Below are positions 1-6,458 of a DNA stretch of 33,086 nt, one piece after another. Source of the stretch: Nitrospirales bacterium (GTDB taxonomy: Bacteria; Nitrospirota; Nitrospiria; Nitrospirales; UBA8639). The position numbers and the translations under genes were made by a program. Below the pieces are notes generated by a model. That model saw only the letters and a list, made by a program, of their open reading frames with translations, was not told where the DNA came from and did not search any database. The first letter of the stretch is position 1; each line of letters starts with the position of its first letter. The DNA lies in contig JAAXIB010000048.1 in assembly GCA_012270585.1 (NCBI GenBank), forward strand, positions 1 to 33,086. Direction: 5' to 3'.

Positions 1-78
1 CTCGACATTTTTAATCGAGGATCCAGCGTTTTTGTTCCAGGCGGGTTCGCATAAATGGAGGGGCCGAAGAGAAAGCCC

Positions 79-111
79 CTGGATTCCAGATTACTAACGT
101 CGGGAATGACA
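79..111. repeat. REP-like element, 'GGAATGACA' type
   Basis: The segment reads, on the minus strand, TGTCATTCCCGACG followed by a short spacer and GGAATCCAG. This is the same short imperfect inverted-repeat design as at 10962-10991, so it is a dispersed intergenic repeat and not a coding sequence. A role in transcription termination or as a nuclease or transposase target is only inference. Confidence 0.55.
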
Positions 112-128
112 ACAGGAGGTTATTTTCA

Positions 129-413
129 TACCAATGACAGGCAAGGCAATCGAGGAACCAGGGGTTGTGCTTTTGCCTTCTCTTTACAAGGAGACCGCCC
201 CGGGATTCCGGCTTCCGCCGGAATGCCAGCTTACAGCTCTTTTCCTCCCAAGGCCAACAGGAAGGCAGCAACCCGTTCCAGCCCCTGGCTCAACCCCACC
301 AAAGCACAGAAACGATCTTCTCAAGCGCAACGAGCGTCATAGGTTGTGGAATGATTCCCCACTTTAGGTTGTTGACTCTCCGTCTACAATGTCAGGTTCA
401 ACACATAATTCCC
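129..413 (-). pseudogene. Decayed inverted copy of the right-edge ORF
   Basis: Read on the minus strand, this segment aligns with the 5' region and first codons of the ORF starting at 32910. The leader (about 368-413) is well conserved, including the GACGGAGAGTCAACAAC block. The start codon position (365-367) reads CTA, a base is lost in the region matching codons 17-20, a stop follows, and a hairpin repeat (201-230) lies inside it. The last shared block is CTGTCATTGGTATG at the far end. It is clearly non-coding now. The parent family is not recognised. Confidence 0.7.
201..230. repeat. Hairpin repeat, ATTCCGGC stem
   Basis: A perfect 8-bp inverted repeat (ATTCCGGC at 205-212, GCCGGAAT at 217-224) encloses a TTCC loop. 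This is a common form of dispersed REP-like element. It interrupts the relic of the right-edge ORF, so it probably arrived after that copy had started to decay. Confidence 0.55.
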
Positions 414-545
414 TGGGCGTGAGCGGCATGTCGTTTCGCAAAATATCCTGTTTGCATACTTTCACACCGTTTCGGAATCATGAATTCAGTGAGTAATAGC
501 TGCAACAATATCCTTGCAATACGAATATCTACATTTTAATATTCG

Positions 546-1721
546 ATGATGATTCAAAGGCGCGCATACATGGCTGTCATGGAGGCCTTGAACAGGCAGG
601 CAGCCGTGGCTTTGATCGGGCCGCGTCAAGTCGGCAAGACGACGCTCGCACACATGATCGCCGAAAACCACGAGGTTCTTTATCTCGACCTCGAATCCCG
701 CGCGGACCGTGCGAAGATTGCCGACCCCGTGCTGTTTCTCCAGCAATACGAGGATCGTCTCGTCATTCTGGACGAAATTCATCGGACGCCTGAATTATTT
801 CAGGAACTGCGCAGCCTGATCGACAGGGCGCGTCGGCGGGGAAGGCGGACGGGGCATTTCCTGATTTTGGGATCAGCTTCAGTCGATCTGCTCAGGCAGT
901 CGGGAGAAAGCCTGGCTGGACGGATCGAATATGTGAATCTGAATCCGTTCGACGTGCTGGAAGCCGCTCCCGATACGGCAGCCACGACGAAGCTTTGGGT
1001 GCGCGGCGGCTTCCCTGGCGGCTTCCTCGCTGCAAGCGACGCCGACAGCCTCGTCTTCAGCCAGAACTTCATCCGCACCTATCTGGAACGCGACGTTCCG
1101 CAATTCGGACGCCGCGTTCCTGCGGAGATGCTGGAACGGCTCTGGACCATGCTGGCGCACGGCCAGGGAACGCTGCTGAACGCCTCAAAGCTGGCGTCCG
1201 GCCTTTCGGTCAGCGCGCCGACGGTGGTTGGCTATATTGATCTGCTGGTTGATCTGCTATTAGTGCGGCGTTTGCGGCCGTTTCATGCGAACACCGGGAA
1301 ACGTCTGGTGAAATCGCCAAAGGTCTACGTGCGGGATAGTGGGATCGTCCATGCTCTGCTTGGGATCGAGAACCATAACGCGCTGGCCGGCCATCCGGTG
1401 GTCGGAGCGAGTTGGGAAGGCTTCGTCATAGAAAATCTGCTAGCGGTAGCCCCACCGCGAACCATGGCGAGTTTCTACCGCACCGCCGCCGGTGCTGAGA
1501 TCGACTTGGTACTTGAACTCCCTGGTGGACGCGGCCTCTGGGCGGTCGAGATCAAGCGGAGTCTGACGGTGCGCCCTGGCAAGGGATTCCATAATGCCCG
1601 AGCGGATTTGAAGCCGACGAGATCTTTCATCGTCCATGCTGGCGACGAACGGTATCCGATCACGGTTGGCGTCGAAGCGATCGGCCTCAAGAACATGGCC
1701 GCCCTCCTGGCAAGCGGATGA
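546..1721 (+). CDS. DUF4143 AAA ATPase with nuclease-like C-terminal domain
   Basis: This 391-residue protein is a member of the AAA_14/DUF4143 ATPase family. The Walker A motif GPRQVGKTT is at residues 25-33 and the Walker B motif LVILDE at 72-77, followed by the family pattern IHR. A sensor-like strand (FLILGSAS) is near 107-114. The C-terminal half has the DUF4143 pattern SWEGFVIENLL and then AEIDLVLE...AVEIKRS, which has the E-x-D...ExK layout of restriction-endonuclease-like folds. Whether it cuts DNA is not known. Such genes are mobile, often solitary, and common in accessory regions. The start could be 546 or the next codon at 549 (MIQRRAY, as in relatives). A third ATG at 570 is preceded by AAAGG. 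It is monocistronic or loosely followed by the YdeI-like gene 38 bases downstream. Confidence 0.85.
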   Translation: MMIQRRAYMAVMEALNRQAAVALIGPRQVGKTTLAHMIAENHEVLYLDLESRADRAKIADPVLFLQQYEDRLVILDEIHRTPELFQELRSLIDRARRRGRRTGHFLILGSASVDLLRQSGESLAGRIEYVNLNPFDVLEAAPDTAATTKLWVRGGFPGGFLAASDADSLVFSQNFIRTYLERDVPQFGRRVPAEMLERLWTMLAHGQGTLLNASKLASGLSVSAPTVVGYIDLLVDLLLVRRLRPFHANTGKRLVKSPKVYVRDSGIVHALLGIENHNALAGHPVVGASWEGFVIENLLAVAPPRTMASFYRTAAGAEIDLVLELPGGRGLWAVEIKRSLTVRPGKGFHNARADLKPTRSFIVHAGDERYPITVGVEAIGLKNMAALLASG

Positions 1722-1759
1722 TCCGAGTCAGAATGTATGGCGTTGGTTTTCAATAACAG

Positions 1760-2008
1760 ATGGGTAGAGACTTTTCCAAACTGAAGCGTCCACGATACCC
1801 CATGCCGGATTTTGTCAGACAGGCTCTGGATGCAAGGGGCTTGATGGAAGCGTATCGCAAGCGCCCCGCGTATCAACAGAATGATTATATCGGTTGGATA
1901 AACCGCGCCAAGCGCCGGGAGACAAAAGAAAAACGACTGCGCCAGATGCTTGAAGAACTTGAAAGAGGCGGCGTATACATGAAGATGAAGCATCCGGCAT
2001 CGGCATAG
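1760..2008 (+). CDS. Small YdeI/OmpD-associated family protein
   Basis: The 82-residue product matches the YdeI/OmpD-associated domain, with the pattern RPAYQQNDYIGWINRAKRRETKEKRL in the middle and an LEELERGG tail. Members are small cytoplasmic proteins of uncertain function, some linked to peptide or bacteriocin resistance in enterics. It is shorter than the full YdeI (about 190 residues) and carries only the C-terminal helical module, but short stand-alone versions exist. It is highly charged with no signal peptide or membrane segment. No strong ribosome binding site is visible before the ATG. Confidence 0.7.
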   Translation: MGRDFSKLKRPRYPMPDFVRQALDARGLMEAYRKRPAYQQNDYIGWINRAKRRETKEKRLRQMLEELERGGVYMKMKHPASA

Positions 2009-2156
2009 AAGTGCATGTGCTCCATCTACGCGTATCGCAACCTTAACAAGCGCTTGACCTCGAACTGACTTTGAGTATCTTGCGTGATGAATCGGGTGTC
2101 GCGTGGAAAGAAGAATGGGCATTCGTGAATAAGCCCCAGCAACAAGAATAACGCTT

Positions 2157-2795
2157 ATGAAACAGTTACAAGCAGACTTATGGCAAAGCACGATCCATAG
2201 CATGGGCACGTTAAATACCCATGCGTACTTCCTCCGGCGACCGGAAGGAAACGTGCTTATTTACAACATCGGCAACGATGGTGATCTTGAGAAAATAGCC
2301 GAGTTAGGAGGTATCCAGTTCCAACTTCTCAGCCACTGCGATGAAGCGGGTCCGTCATTGAACCGCATAAGAGATCGATTCGGTTCCAAGTTGTGTTGCA
2401 GTGCCCTGGAAGCCCCGATTATCGGCAACGATGCGCGGGTTGATATAACCTTTCAGGTAAGCGACCATCACTTGGGCGATATTGAGATCATCCATACCCC
2501 CGGTCATACCGACGGCAGCATTTGCTTTTTCTACAAGTCGCCTTACGGGAAGTCCTACCTTTTTACCGGTGATACAATCTTTCAGTGGGATGCGAAGTGG
2601 GCGACTTTGGTAATCCCCAGGGCAGGTGCCAGCGAAGCGTCGCTTGCCGAAAGCCTGTTACGGCTGCGAGACCTCAATCCCGACATTGTCATGAGCAGTG
2701 CTTTCGTCGGTGACGTGTCGTTCGTGGAAGTCAGCGGCGACGAATGGGCTCAAGCCATTGATGACAATGTCAGCCGATTGAGGAAAGAGTCCTAA
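2157..2795 (+). CDS. MBL-fold metallo-hydrolase-like protein, partly degenerate metal site
   Basis: The 212-residue protein has the layout of the metallo-beta-lactamase fold: a first metal motif reading LLSHCDEAG at residues 57-65 (H60, D62), then HTPGHTDGS at 113-121 (H113, H117) and FTGDTIF at 136-142 (D139). The usual HxHxDH is reduced to H-x-D, with no His after the Asp, and no final His ligand is evident in the C-terminal part, where SSAFVGD occurs. It may bind one metal or have lost hydrolase activity. The substrate cannot be deduced. The ATG has no good Shine-Dalgarno sequence. The 148 bases upstream contain a short open stretch (2047-2151) with no start codon that may be the tail of a lost gene. 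Confidence 0.75.
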   Translation: MKQLQADLWQSTIHSMGTLNTHAYFLRRPEGNVLIYNIGNDGDLEKIAELGGIQFQLLSHCDEAGPSLNRIRDRFGSKLCCSALEAPIIGNDARVDITFQVSDHHLGDIEIIHTPGHTDGSICFFYKSPYGKSYLFTGDTIFQWDAKWATLVIPRAGASEASLAESLLRLRDLNPDIVMSSAFVGDVSFVEVSGDEWAQAIDDNVSRLRKES

Positions 2796-2835
2796 CCACC
2801 AAATTCAGCCACCGCTTAGTGCGAGAGAAGTATGG

Positions 2836-3246
2836 CTATGCGACCTCGACGGGTGAGAGACCTTCGGCCTTGGCGGCTCGAACGAGCGCAGCGTCGAGGC
2901 TGGCGAGTGCTGCATCCTGCCGTTTGGCCAACTCCAGGTAAACGGCGTCGTAGAAAGACAGGCCGTGCGTTTGGGCGCGGGAAAAAGCCGCTGAGAGGTT
3001 AAGTTCCGTATCGGTTTGTATGGGAAGCCACTTCAAGGCTTCCAAACATTCAGTCACACGTTTCGTGGAGATGTGACCGCGGCGCTGGGCCACGATCAAG
3101 CAGTTGTGGACTTCCAAGTGCCACAATTGCGGTACAAGTGTCTTGTCCTTTGTAAGACGGGACTGCGCAACCTCGGCTCGAGGATCCGTTTCATCGTCGA
3201 GGAACCACGACATGGTGACCGAGGCATCAAGGACCAAGGCGCTCAA
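2836..3246 (-). CDS. vapC: PIN-domain toxin, VapC family
   Basis: The 136-residue protein is a PIN-domain ribonuclease of the VapC type. The acidic catalytic residues are D7 in LVLDAS, E45 in LWHLEVHN, D100 in SFYDAVYLELA and D118 in LASLDAAL. Members of the family cleave tRNA or rRNA and are held in check by a co-encoded antitoxin. The start codon overlaps the stop of the antitoxin gene by an ATGA arrangement (3243-3246), which supports translational coupling. All catalytic positions are intact, so it is probably functional. It is only distantly like the two VapC copies at 12.6 and 22.3 kb. Confidence 0.9.
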   Translation of the reverse strand: MSALVLDASVTMSWFLDDETDPRAEVAQSRLTKDKTLVPQLWHLEVHNCLIVAQRRGHISTKRVTECLEALKWLPIQTDTELNLSAAFSRAQTHGLSFYDAVYLELAKRQDAALASLDAALVRAAKAEGLSPVEVA

Positions 3247-3494
3247 TAGCGATGTCCTTCATGGCGAGCGGCGAGAAGTTCCTCGATGGACATGTCAATG
3301 CCTTTCCATGTTGCGCGCCATGCCTTGAAACGCTCGATGGCCGCCTTGCGAGCGTCGCGGTCCTGCTTCTCAGCCGGAACGAGGTGGGCAATCAGTTTGC
3401 CGTGACGGGTGATAGCGATCGTTTCACCGCGCTCAACCGCGCTCAGGAGTTGTGCGAGATGGGTCTTGGCTTCGGTGGCTTGAACTTCGCGCAT
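3243..3494 (-). CDS. Phd/YefM-type antitoxin
   Basis: The 83-residue protein starts with the Phd/YefM pattern MREVQATEAKTHLAQLLSAVERGETIAITRHGK, an N-terminal DNA-binding and dimerising module. The charged C-terminal part (about residues 45-83) should wrap the toxin. It is the first gene of a two-gene leftward operon with the PIN toxin. A perfect 19-bp palindrome ends eleven bases before its start codon and is the likely autoregulatory operator. No clear Shine-Dalgarno sequence is seen. Confidence 0.88.
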   Translation of the reverse strand: MREVQATEAKTHLAQLLSAVERGETIAITRHGKLIAHLVPAEKQDRDARKAAIERFKAWRATWKGIDMSIEELLAARHEGHRY

Positions 3495-3504
3495 AATTTT
3501 TTAA

Positions 3505-3523
3505 ACCAGTTAATTTAACTGGT
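3505..3523. promoter_or_regulatory. Operator palindrome of the Phd/PIN operon
   Basis: The sequence ACCAGTTAATTTAACTGGT is a perfect 9-bp inverted repeat around a single central base, lying directly upstream of the antitoxin start at 3494. Phd/YefM antitoxins repress their own operon by binding such palindromes. The function is inferred from position and symmetry. Confidence 0.7.
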
Positions 3524-3615
3524 CAATATTAGCATAAGCTTCAAGAACAGATCAATTCTATCTATGGGGCGGGCCAGCCTGACGGCTTTTCCCCCCACCG
3601 GTTCGCCTGCGGGCT

Positions 3616-3668
3616 GGGACGGCACGTAGGCCGTCCCCTACAGCCGACTCCCCCTCAAGGGGGGAGGG
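3616..3668. repeat. Two hairpins downstream of the tusA-like gene
   Basis: The first hairpin has arms GGGACGGC (3616-3623) and GCCGTCCC (3630-3637). The second is CTCCCCC, a TCAA loop and GGGGGGAG (3648-3666). The second lies five bases past the stop of the leftward tusA-like gene and could act as a terminator, but there is no T-run. A similar C-rich hairpin follows the dsrE-like gene (3956-3977), so these may be members of a dispersed family. Confidence 0.5.
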
Positions 3669-3670
3669 AT

Positions 3671-3925
3671 TTACTTGGCTTTTTTTACGTAGGCCTTATA
3701 CACCGTTTTTGGATCAGTCTCTTCTTCTTCGAGACCGACCCATTCGTGGCCGGTGGTTTGGCACCAGGCTGGCATGTCTTTTTTTATTCCTTCGTCGTCG
3801 GAGAGGACTTCGAGGACTTGGCCCGTGGTGAGTTCCTTGATTTTCTTGGAGGTGAGAATAATGGGCATGGGGCAGAAGTACCCCAGTGTATCGAGTGTGA
3901 CGTCGGATTGGATCATGTGATTCAT
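3671..3925 (-). CDS. TusA-family sulfur carrier protein
   Basis: The 84-residue protein has the TusA signature: LDTLGYFCPMP with the active-site Cys18 in the CPxP motif, followed by the helix IILTSKKIKEL and the strand GQVLEVLSDDEG. A second Cys (C55, in AWCQTTGHE) sits near the position found in many sulfur-oxidation-type TusA proteins. TusA proteins carry persulfide sulfur between sulfurtransferases, for tRNA thiolation, cofactor synthesis or sulfur oxidation. It lies downstream of a DsrE2-like gene on the same strand, a pairing known from persulfide trafficking. An AGGGGA stretch precedes the start, and the internal ATG three codons in (3916) is better spaced from it. Confidence 0.88.
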   Translation of the reverse strand: MNHMIQSDVTLDTLGYFCPMPIILTSKKIKELTTGQVLEVLSDDEGIKKDMPAWCQTTGHEWVGLEEEETDPKTVYKAYVKKAK

Positions 3926-3955
3926 TCCCCTGCTTCCCTTTTTCCCCTCACCCTG

Positions 3956-3977
3956 CCCTCTCCCTCAAGGGGGAGGG
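3956..3977. repeat. C-rich hairpin between dsrE-like and tusA-like genes
   Basis: CCCTCTCCCTC and AAGGGGGAGGG form an imperfect hairpin in the 88-base gap. It lies downstream of the leftward dsrE-like gene and resembles the hairpin at 3648-3666. It could attenuate transcription between the two genes, or be a dispersed repeat. Confidence 0.45.
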
Positions 3978-4013
3978 GAAGAATTTTCGAGAGGAGAGGG
4001 AATGCTTTATTGC

Positions 4014-4544
4014 TTAAATAAACAAATTCACCGAGCCGTCTTTGGCTTCCGCGAGGTAGGTGGAGACCCCGGCGAGTTGGTCCACGCCGTCGATCAGGGT
4101 TTCCTTTGAAATGCCCAGCAAACCCAACGTGGTGGTACAGGCGATCATCTTGACGCCGAGATCCTGCGCGGTTTCTATCAGTTCAGGGACCCCTGGCATG
4201 TGATTGTCCCGCATGACCTTTTTCATCATCGTGGTGCCCAGCCCGCCATAGTTGAACTTTGAAAGAGGCAGGCTTGCGGCTCCTCCCCTGTTGAGCCAGC
4301 CGAAGGCCTTGCGCAGCAGGTCTTTGGCGGCGCTGGTCGCCCCGGGCTTGCGAATGACGTTCAGCCCCCAGAAGGTGAAGAACATGGTCACGTGCATGCC
4401 CATGGCTGCGGCGCCAGTGGCGATGATAAAGGCGGCCATGGCTTTATCCATATCTCCGCTCAGGAGCACAATGGTCACCCGTTCCGGTTTGGATTCCTGA
4501 AGTTCGGCAAGAGTCGCAGTTGGTTGGACTTGGGTTATTGTCAT
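4014..4544 (-). CDS. DsrE2-like (DsrE/DsrF/DrsH family) persulfide carrier
   Basis: The 176-residue protein belongs to the DsrE/DsrF/DrsH-like family (COG2210). It has the pattern RVTIVLLSGDMDKAMAAFIIATGAAAMG near the N-terminus, a hydrophobic TMFFTFWGLNVIRK segment and the conserved Cys136 in KMIACTTTLGLLG. That Cys carries persulfide in characterised relatives, and the hydrophobic segments suggest membrane association. The start is set at 4544 because AGGTGA lies five bases before that ATG; a longer frame to 4586 has no such site. It is followed by the TusA-like gene, with which it probably exchanges sulfur. A consensus-like promoter lies at 4601-4627. Confidence 0.88.
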   Translation of the reverse strand: MTITQVQPTATLAELQESKPERVTIVLLSGDMDKAMAAFIIATGAAAMGMHVTMFFTFWGLNVIRKPGATSAAKDLLRKAFGWLNRGGAASLPLSKFNYGGLGTTMMKKVMRDNHMPGVPELIETAQDLGVKMIACTTTLGLLGISKETLIDGVDQLAGVSTYLAEAKDGSVNLFI

Positions 4545-4600
4545 AGGATCACCTGTTCTGATCTGCCAGAGAGTCGATGCTTGCAAGCACTGTTAGAAGT

Positions 4601-4627
4601 TTTATATCACCTTTTTGAGGTTGTCAA
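4601..4627 (-). promoter_or_regulatory. Candidate sigma-70 promoter of the dsrE-like gene
   Basis: On the minus strand TTGACA (complement of 4622-4627) is followed, after 15 bases, by TATAAA (complement of 4601-4606). The spacer is a little short. A 12-bp perfect palindrome TGCTTGCAAGCA (4578-4589) lies just downstream, near the expected transcript start, and could bind a regulator. Confidence 0.45.
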
Positions 4628-4654
4628 CAGAGCACGATTTCAGTAAACAGGGAT

Positions 4655-5566
4655 ATGGCCGGGATCGTTGAGAGCATTCCCAATTTTAGTGAAAGCCGCG
4701 ATCCGGTGGTGATCGAGAAACTCAAAAGCGCCCTGGCCTCGGTCCAAGGGGTTTCCCTGCTCGACCAGCACAGGGACGTGGATCACCACCGATGCGTCCT
4801 GACCGTTGCGGGGTCTGTCGAGTCGATGGAGGAGGCTGTTTTTTCGGTGGTTGCCAAGGCTTCGGAATTGATCAACCTTCAGCATCATGCAGGCCAGCAC
4901 CCTCGTCTCGGAGCCTGTGACGTCTTGCCGTTCGTTCCATTGTCAGGCTCGACGATGGAACAATGCGTCCGGCTCGCGCATCGGGTCGGGGCGCGAATCG
5001 GACGGGAACTGCGGATCCCGGTTTTTCTCTATGAGGAAGCCTGCGAACGACCCTTTCGCAAGCGGTTGGAACAGATCCGGAAAGGAGGGCTGGAAGCCCT
5101 GATGAAGCGAATGGCAACCGACCGGGCGTGGGCTCCGGATTTCGGCCCGGCCGAGCCGCACCCCACGGCCGGCGTGATCGTGGTTGGGGCTCGTTATCCG
5201 CTCATTGCCTTCAACGTGTTGTTGCAGAGTCACGATTTGTCCCTGGCACGGGATATCGCCAGGACCGTTCGGTCGTCGAATGGCGGGCTGCCGGCGGTCA
5301 AGGCCATCGGGCTGGAACTGAAGAGCCAGGGATGCGTACAGGTGTCGATGAATCTGACCAACTATCATCAGACGCCCGTTTACGTGGCGTTTGAAGCCGT
5401 GAAACGAGCCGCGGCCCTCAAAGGCGTCACCGTGGTGAAAAGCGAGTTGGTGGGGCTGATCCCTCAGGAGGCTCTGGCGCAGACCGAGGGGCACGATCTT
5501 CAGTTCGATGCCTTGACACAGGCTCAAACATTGGAGCATCGGCTCGAACAATGCGGGTTGGGGTAG
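4655..5566 (+). CDS. ftcD: Glutamate formimidoyltransferase
   Basis: The 303-residue protein matches the transferase half of FTCD. It transfers the formimino group from N-formimino-L-glutamate to tetrahydrofolate. Visible family blocks are ESIPNFSESRD at 6-16, DQHRDVDHHRCVLTVAG at 37-53, HAGQHPRLGACDVLPFVPL at 78-96, GPAEPHPTAGVIVVGARYPLIAFNV near 168-192 and VQVSMNLTNYHQTP near 229-242. H82 matches the catalytic His of the mammalian enzyme. There is no fused cyclodeaminase domain, as expected for the bacterial transferase. No other histidine-degradation gene is in the window. Bacterial homologues can also act on N-formylglutamate and 5-formyl-THF, so a folate-repair role is possible. An AGGG lies very close to the start codon. 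Confidence 0.93.
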   Translation: MAGIVESIPNFSESRDPVVIEKLKSALASVQGVSLLDQHRDVDHHRCVLTVAGSVESMEEAVFSVVAKASELINLQHHAGQHPRLGACDVLPFVPLSGSTMEQCVRLAHRVGARIGRELRIPVFLYEEACERPFRKRLEQIRKGGLEALMKRMATDRAWAPDFGPAEPHPTAGVIVVGARYPLIAFNVLLQSHDLSLARDIARTVRSSNGGLPAVKAIGLELKSQGCVQVSMNLTNYHQTPVYVAFEAVKRAAALKGVTVVKSELVGLIPQEALAQTEGHDLQFDALTQAQTLEHRLEQCGLG

Positions 5567-5569
5567 TTT

Positions 5570-5597
5570 GTAGGGACCAGCGATCGCTGGTCCCTAC
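5570..5597. terminator. Perfect 28-bp palindrome after ftcD
   Basis: The 14-base arm GTAGGGACCAGCGA is followed directly by its exact complement, starting four bases after the ftcD stop. It could fold into a stable stem and end transcription, but there is no T-run after it. It may equally be a dispersed repeat of the 'GTAGGGACC' kind. It separates ftcD from the ion channel gene. Confidence 0.5.
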
Positions 5598-5636
5598 GGC
5601 CTTCCATTGTACAAGGGTAGGTAAAGGTCACAAACG

Positions 5637-6443
5637 ATGAAACGGTTCGCGCAACGATTGGTCAATGCTCCCGGGTTTGAGTACGTGATTATCGCGCTCA
5701 TTGTCGGGAATGGGGCGTTGTTGGGTATGGAGACGTCTCCCGACCTGGTTCGTCGATACGGAGAATGGATGCACCTGGGGAACCAATTCGTCTTGGAAGT
5801 GTTCATTCTCGAAGCCCTGCTGAAGATGGTTGCCGTGGCCCCGCAAGTCGACCGGTATTTTCGGGACGGGTGGAACGTCTTTGATTTTTCAGTGATTGTG
5901 TTCTCGCTGCTTCCCGCGACCGGGGAGTATGCCATGATCGCCCGGCTCGCCAGGCTATTGCGGGTCCTGCGGTTGATTTCCACGATTCAGGAACTGCGCT
6001 TGATCGTCTCGACGCTCGTGCGCTCGATCCCGAGTATGGGACACGTCATGCTCCTGATGAGCATCATCTTCTATATTTATGCGATTACGGGCTACCAACT
6101 GTTTCACGAACACGATCCCGTCCATTGGCGAAACCTGGGCATTTCCCTTTTGTCGTTGTTTCGGGTCGTGACGCTGGAGGATTGGACGGACATCATGTAT
6201 ACCGCCATGGAACTGCACCCGCTGGCCTGGATGTATTTCGTCAGCTTCGTGGTAGTCGGCACGTTCGTCGTGATCAATCTCTTTATCGCGGTGGTGCTCA
6301 ACAATCTCGAAGAAGCCAAGGCCGAGCGCCTTCGAGAACTGGAACAACCCGTATCGCGGGAAGAAATCCTGCGCGACCTTCGCTCGACCCGGAAGGCCTT
6401 GCGACGCCTGGAGGAACGATTGGAACGCCAACGTGAATCCTGA
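5637..6443 (+). CDS. Voltage-gated cation channel, NaChBac-like single domain
   Basis: The 268-residue protein has the six-segment plan of bacterial voltage-gated sodium channels, which work as homotetramers in the inner membrane. S1 is near 16-32, S2 near 49-66, S3 near 80-93, S4 at 101-117 with Arg at 103, 106, 109 and 112, S5 near 135-154 and S6 near 199-222. The selectivity filter is TLEDWTD at 179-185. Classical sodium-selective members read TLESWAS or TLESWSM, so two Ser-type positions are acidic here (D182, D185). The tail from about 224 (LEEAKAERLRELE ... ALRRLEERLERQ) is a charged helix suited to a four-stranded coiled coil. The gene is convergent with the egtE-like gene, with only 15 bases between them. 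Confidence 0.9.
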   Translation: MKRFAQRLVNAPGFEYVIIALIVGNGALLGMETSPDLVRRYGEWMHLGNQFVLEVFILEALLKMVAVAPQVDRYFRDGWNVFDFSVIVFSLLPATGEYAMIARLARLLRVLRLISTIQELRLIVSTLVRSIPSMGHVMLLMSIIFYIYAITGYQLFHEHDPVHWRNLGISLLSLFRVVTLEDWTDIMYTAMELHPLAWMYFVSFVVVGTFVVINLFIAVVLNNLEEAKAERLRELEQPVSREEILRDLRSTRKALRRLEERLERQRES

Positions 6444-6458
6444 CGTCGTTCCGTACGG

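Larger units (their letters stand above)
1..545. other. Gene-free left edge with relic and hairpin repeats
   Basis: No intact coding region is convincing here. The open frames on both strands are short, overlap each other and have no family resemblance. What can be seen is a decayed inverted homologue of the ORF at the right edge of the window (about 129-413), interrupted by a hairpin repeat at 201-230, plus another repeat at 79-111. The stretch just before the first gene (480-545) is AT-rich but shows no clear -35/-10 pair. Confidence 0.6.

Noticed and set aside
2047-2151. Short open stretch reading LELTLSILRDESGVAWKEEW before the MBL gene
   Set aside because: It looks protein-like and may be the tail of a lost gene, but it has no start codon, no identifiable family and only 34 codons.
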